The position numbers and the translations under genes are program-made. The notes beneath the pieces were generated by a model that had not been told where the DNA came from, searched no databases, and saw nothing but the letters and a program-made list of their open reading frames with translations. From Gammaproteobacteria bacterium (GTDB taxonomy: Bacteria > Pseudomonadota > Gammaproteobacteria > Pseudomonadales > Pseudohongiellaceae): 5,482 nt of DNA. This document shows positions 5,150 to 5,482 of this stretch, one piece after another. The stretch is from NCBI GenBank assembly GCA_947377625.1, contig CANCGR010000221.1, positions 1 through 5,482 of the forward strand, written 5' to 3'. Within the stretch, counting starts at the first letter, position 1. Each line of letters opens with the position of its first letter.

Positions 5150-5482
5150 TTAATATTCCCAATGCAGGTTGTTGCTCATCATTGATGAGTATTTGCGCAT
5201 CGGTTCCTTGCGATTGCCCAGCACTACCAATGTGCCGTTGCCCATCGGCGTGATGGTGCCGGTGAAACGGTCATCACTGAAGGTGGTTTCCTTTTCCACC
5301 ATTTGCGAGGGAATCATCATGACCGAGACCGGCCCGGTGTCGCCGCTGATGATCAGATGCATCGCCACTTGTTGGGCGATCCAGCAGTCTTTTGAGAAGT
5401 GCACTTGCATGGCATCGGTGGCTGGGCTGGATTCGAGTTGGGCTTTGATCACTGAACTCATGCGGGAGTTCACATCAGCCAG
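5150..5482 (-). CDS. DUF3379-like protein, C-terminal part (start beyond right edge)
   Basis: The frame is open to the right edge, giving 110 visible residues and TAA at 5150-5152. An internal GTG at 5473 and ATG at 5461 could be mistaken for starts, but reading continues upstream (LADVNSRM), so this is probably the tail of a longer protein. Visible elements are a Cys at residue 33 (KDCWIAQQVAMHLII), a strand with GPVSVMMIPSQ (50-60), FSDDRFTGTITPMGNGTLVVLG (68-89) and a terminal LHWEY. This pattern (Cys near a HLV-like strand, GPVTV-like strand, hydrophobic strand ending in Gly, Trp near the end) resembles the C-terminal domain of DUF3379 proteins as I recall them. These are gammaproteobacterial membrane proteins often encoded beside an ECF sigma factor and suspected to be anti-sigma factors. 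The part that would confirm this is outside the window. Function is not assigned. Confidence 0.65.
   Translation of the reverse strand: MADVNSRMSSVIKAQLESSPATDAMQVHFSKDCWIAQQVAMHLIISGDTGPVSVMMIPSQMVEKETTFSDDRFTGTITPMGNGTLVVLGNRKEPMRKYSSMMSNNLHWEY

Overview
The window looks like ordinary chromosomal DNA from a GC-rich proteobacterium, most likely a gammaproteobacterium. The pointers are a RegB/RegA-type redox two-component pair, an OprP/OprO-type outer-membrane porin, and the tail of a protein resembling the DUF3379 family, which I know mainly from gammaproteobacteria. Genus is not resolvable. I see no tRNA, rRNA, CRISPR array, insertion sequence or phage gene.

Layout. The left end (to 1435, + strand) is the 3' part of a TPR-containing GT41 (O-GlcNAc-transferase/SPINDLY-like) glycosyltransferase whose start lies outside the window. 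It converges, with 18 bases between stop codons, on a minus-strand cluster. Read in transcription order that cluster is a phosphate/anion-selective porin (4920-3403), a RegB-like membrane histidine kinase (3311-1989) and a RegA-like response regulator (1996-1454). The two regulator genes overlap by 8 bases. A 91-base gap with two adjacent hairpins separates the porin from the kinase. Right of the porin is a 229-base AT-rich intergenic region, 4921-5149. It holds a candidate promoter with an overlapping 17-base perfect palindrome, an 11-base-period direct repeat in the leader, and a 9-bp-arm hairpin. At the right edge (5150-5482) is the C-terminal part of a DUF3379-like protein, also on the minus strand.

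How the genes may work together. RegB-family kinases sense the redox state of the quinone pool through a periplasmic GG-x-x-NPF motif and a cytoplasmic cysteine, and phosphorylate RegA, a Fis-type DNA-binding regulator of respiration and energy metabolism. Both sensory elements are visible here. An upstream porin in the same orientation raises the possibility that porin expression and redox signalling are linked, but only gene order supports this. The least conventional points are the loss of the acidic residue after the phospho-accepting histidine in the kinase (H-A instead of H-E) and the structured operator-like region upstream of the porin. I found no clear evidence of a wholly new system.
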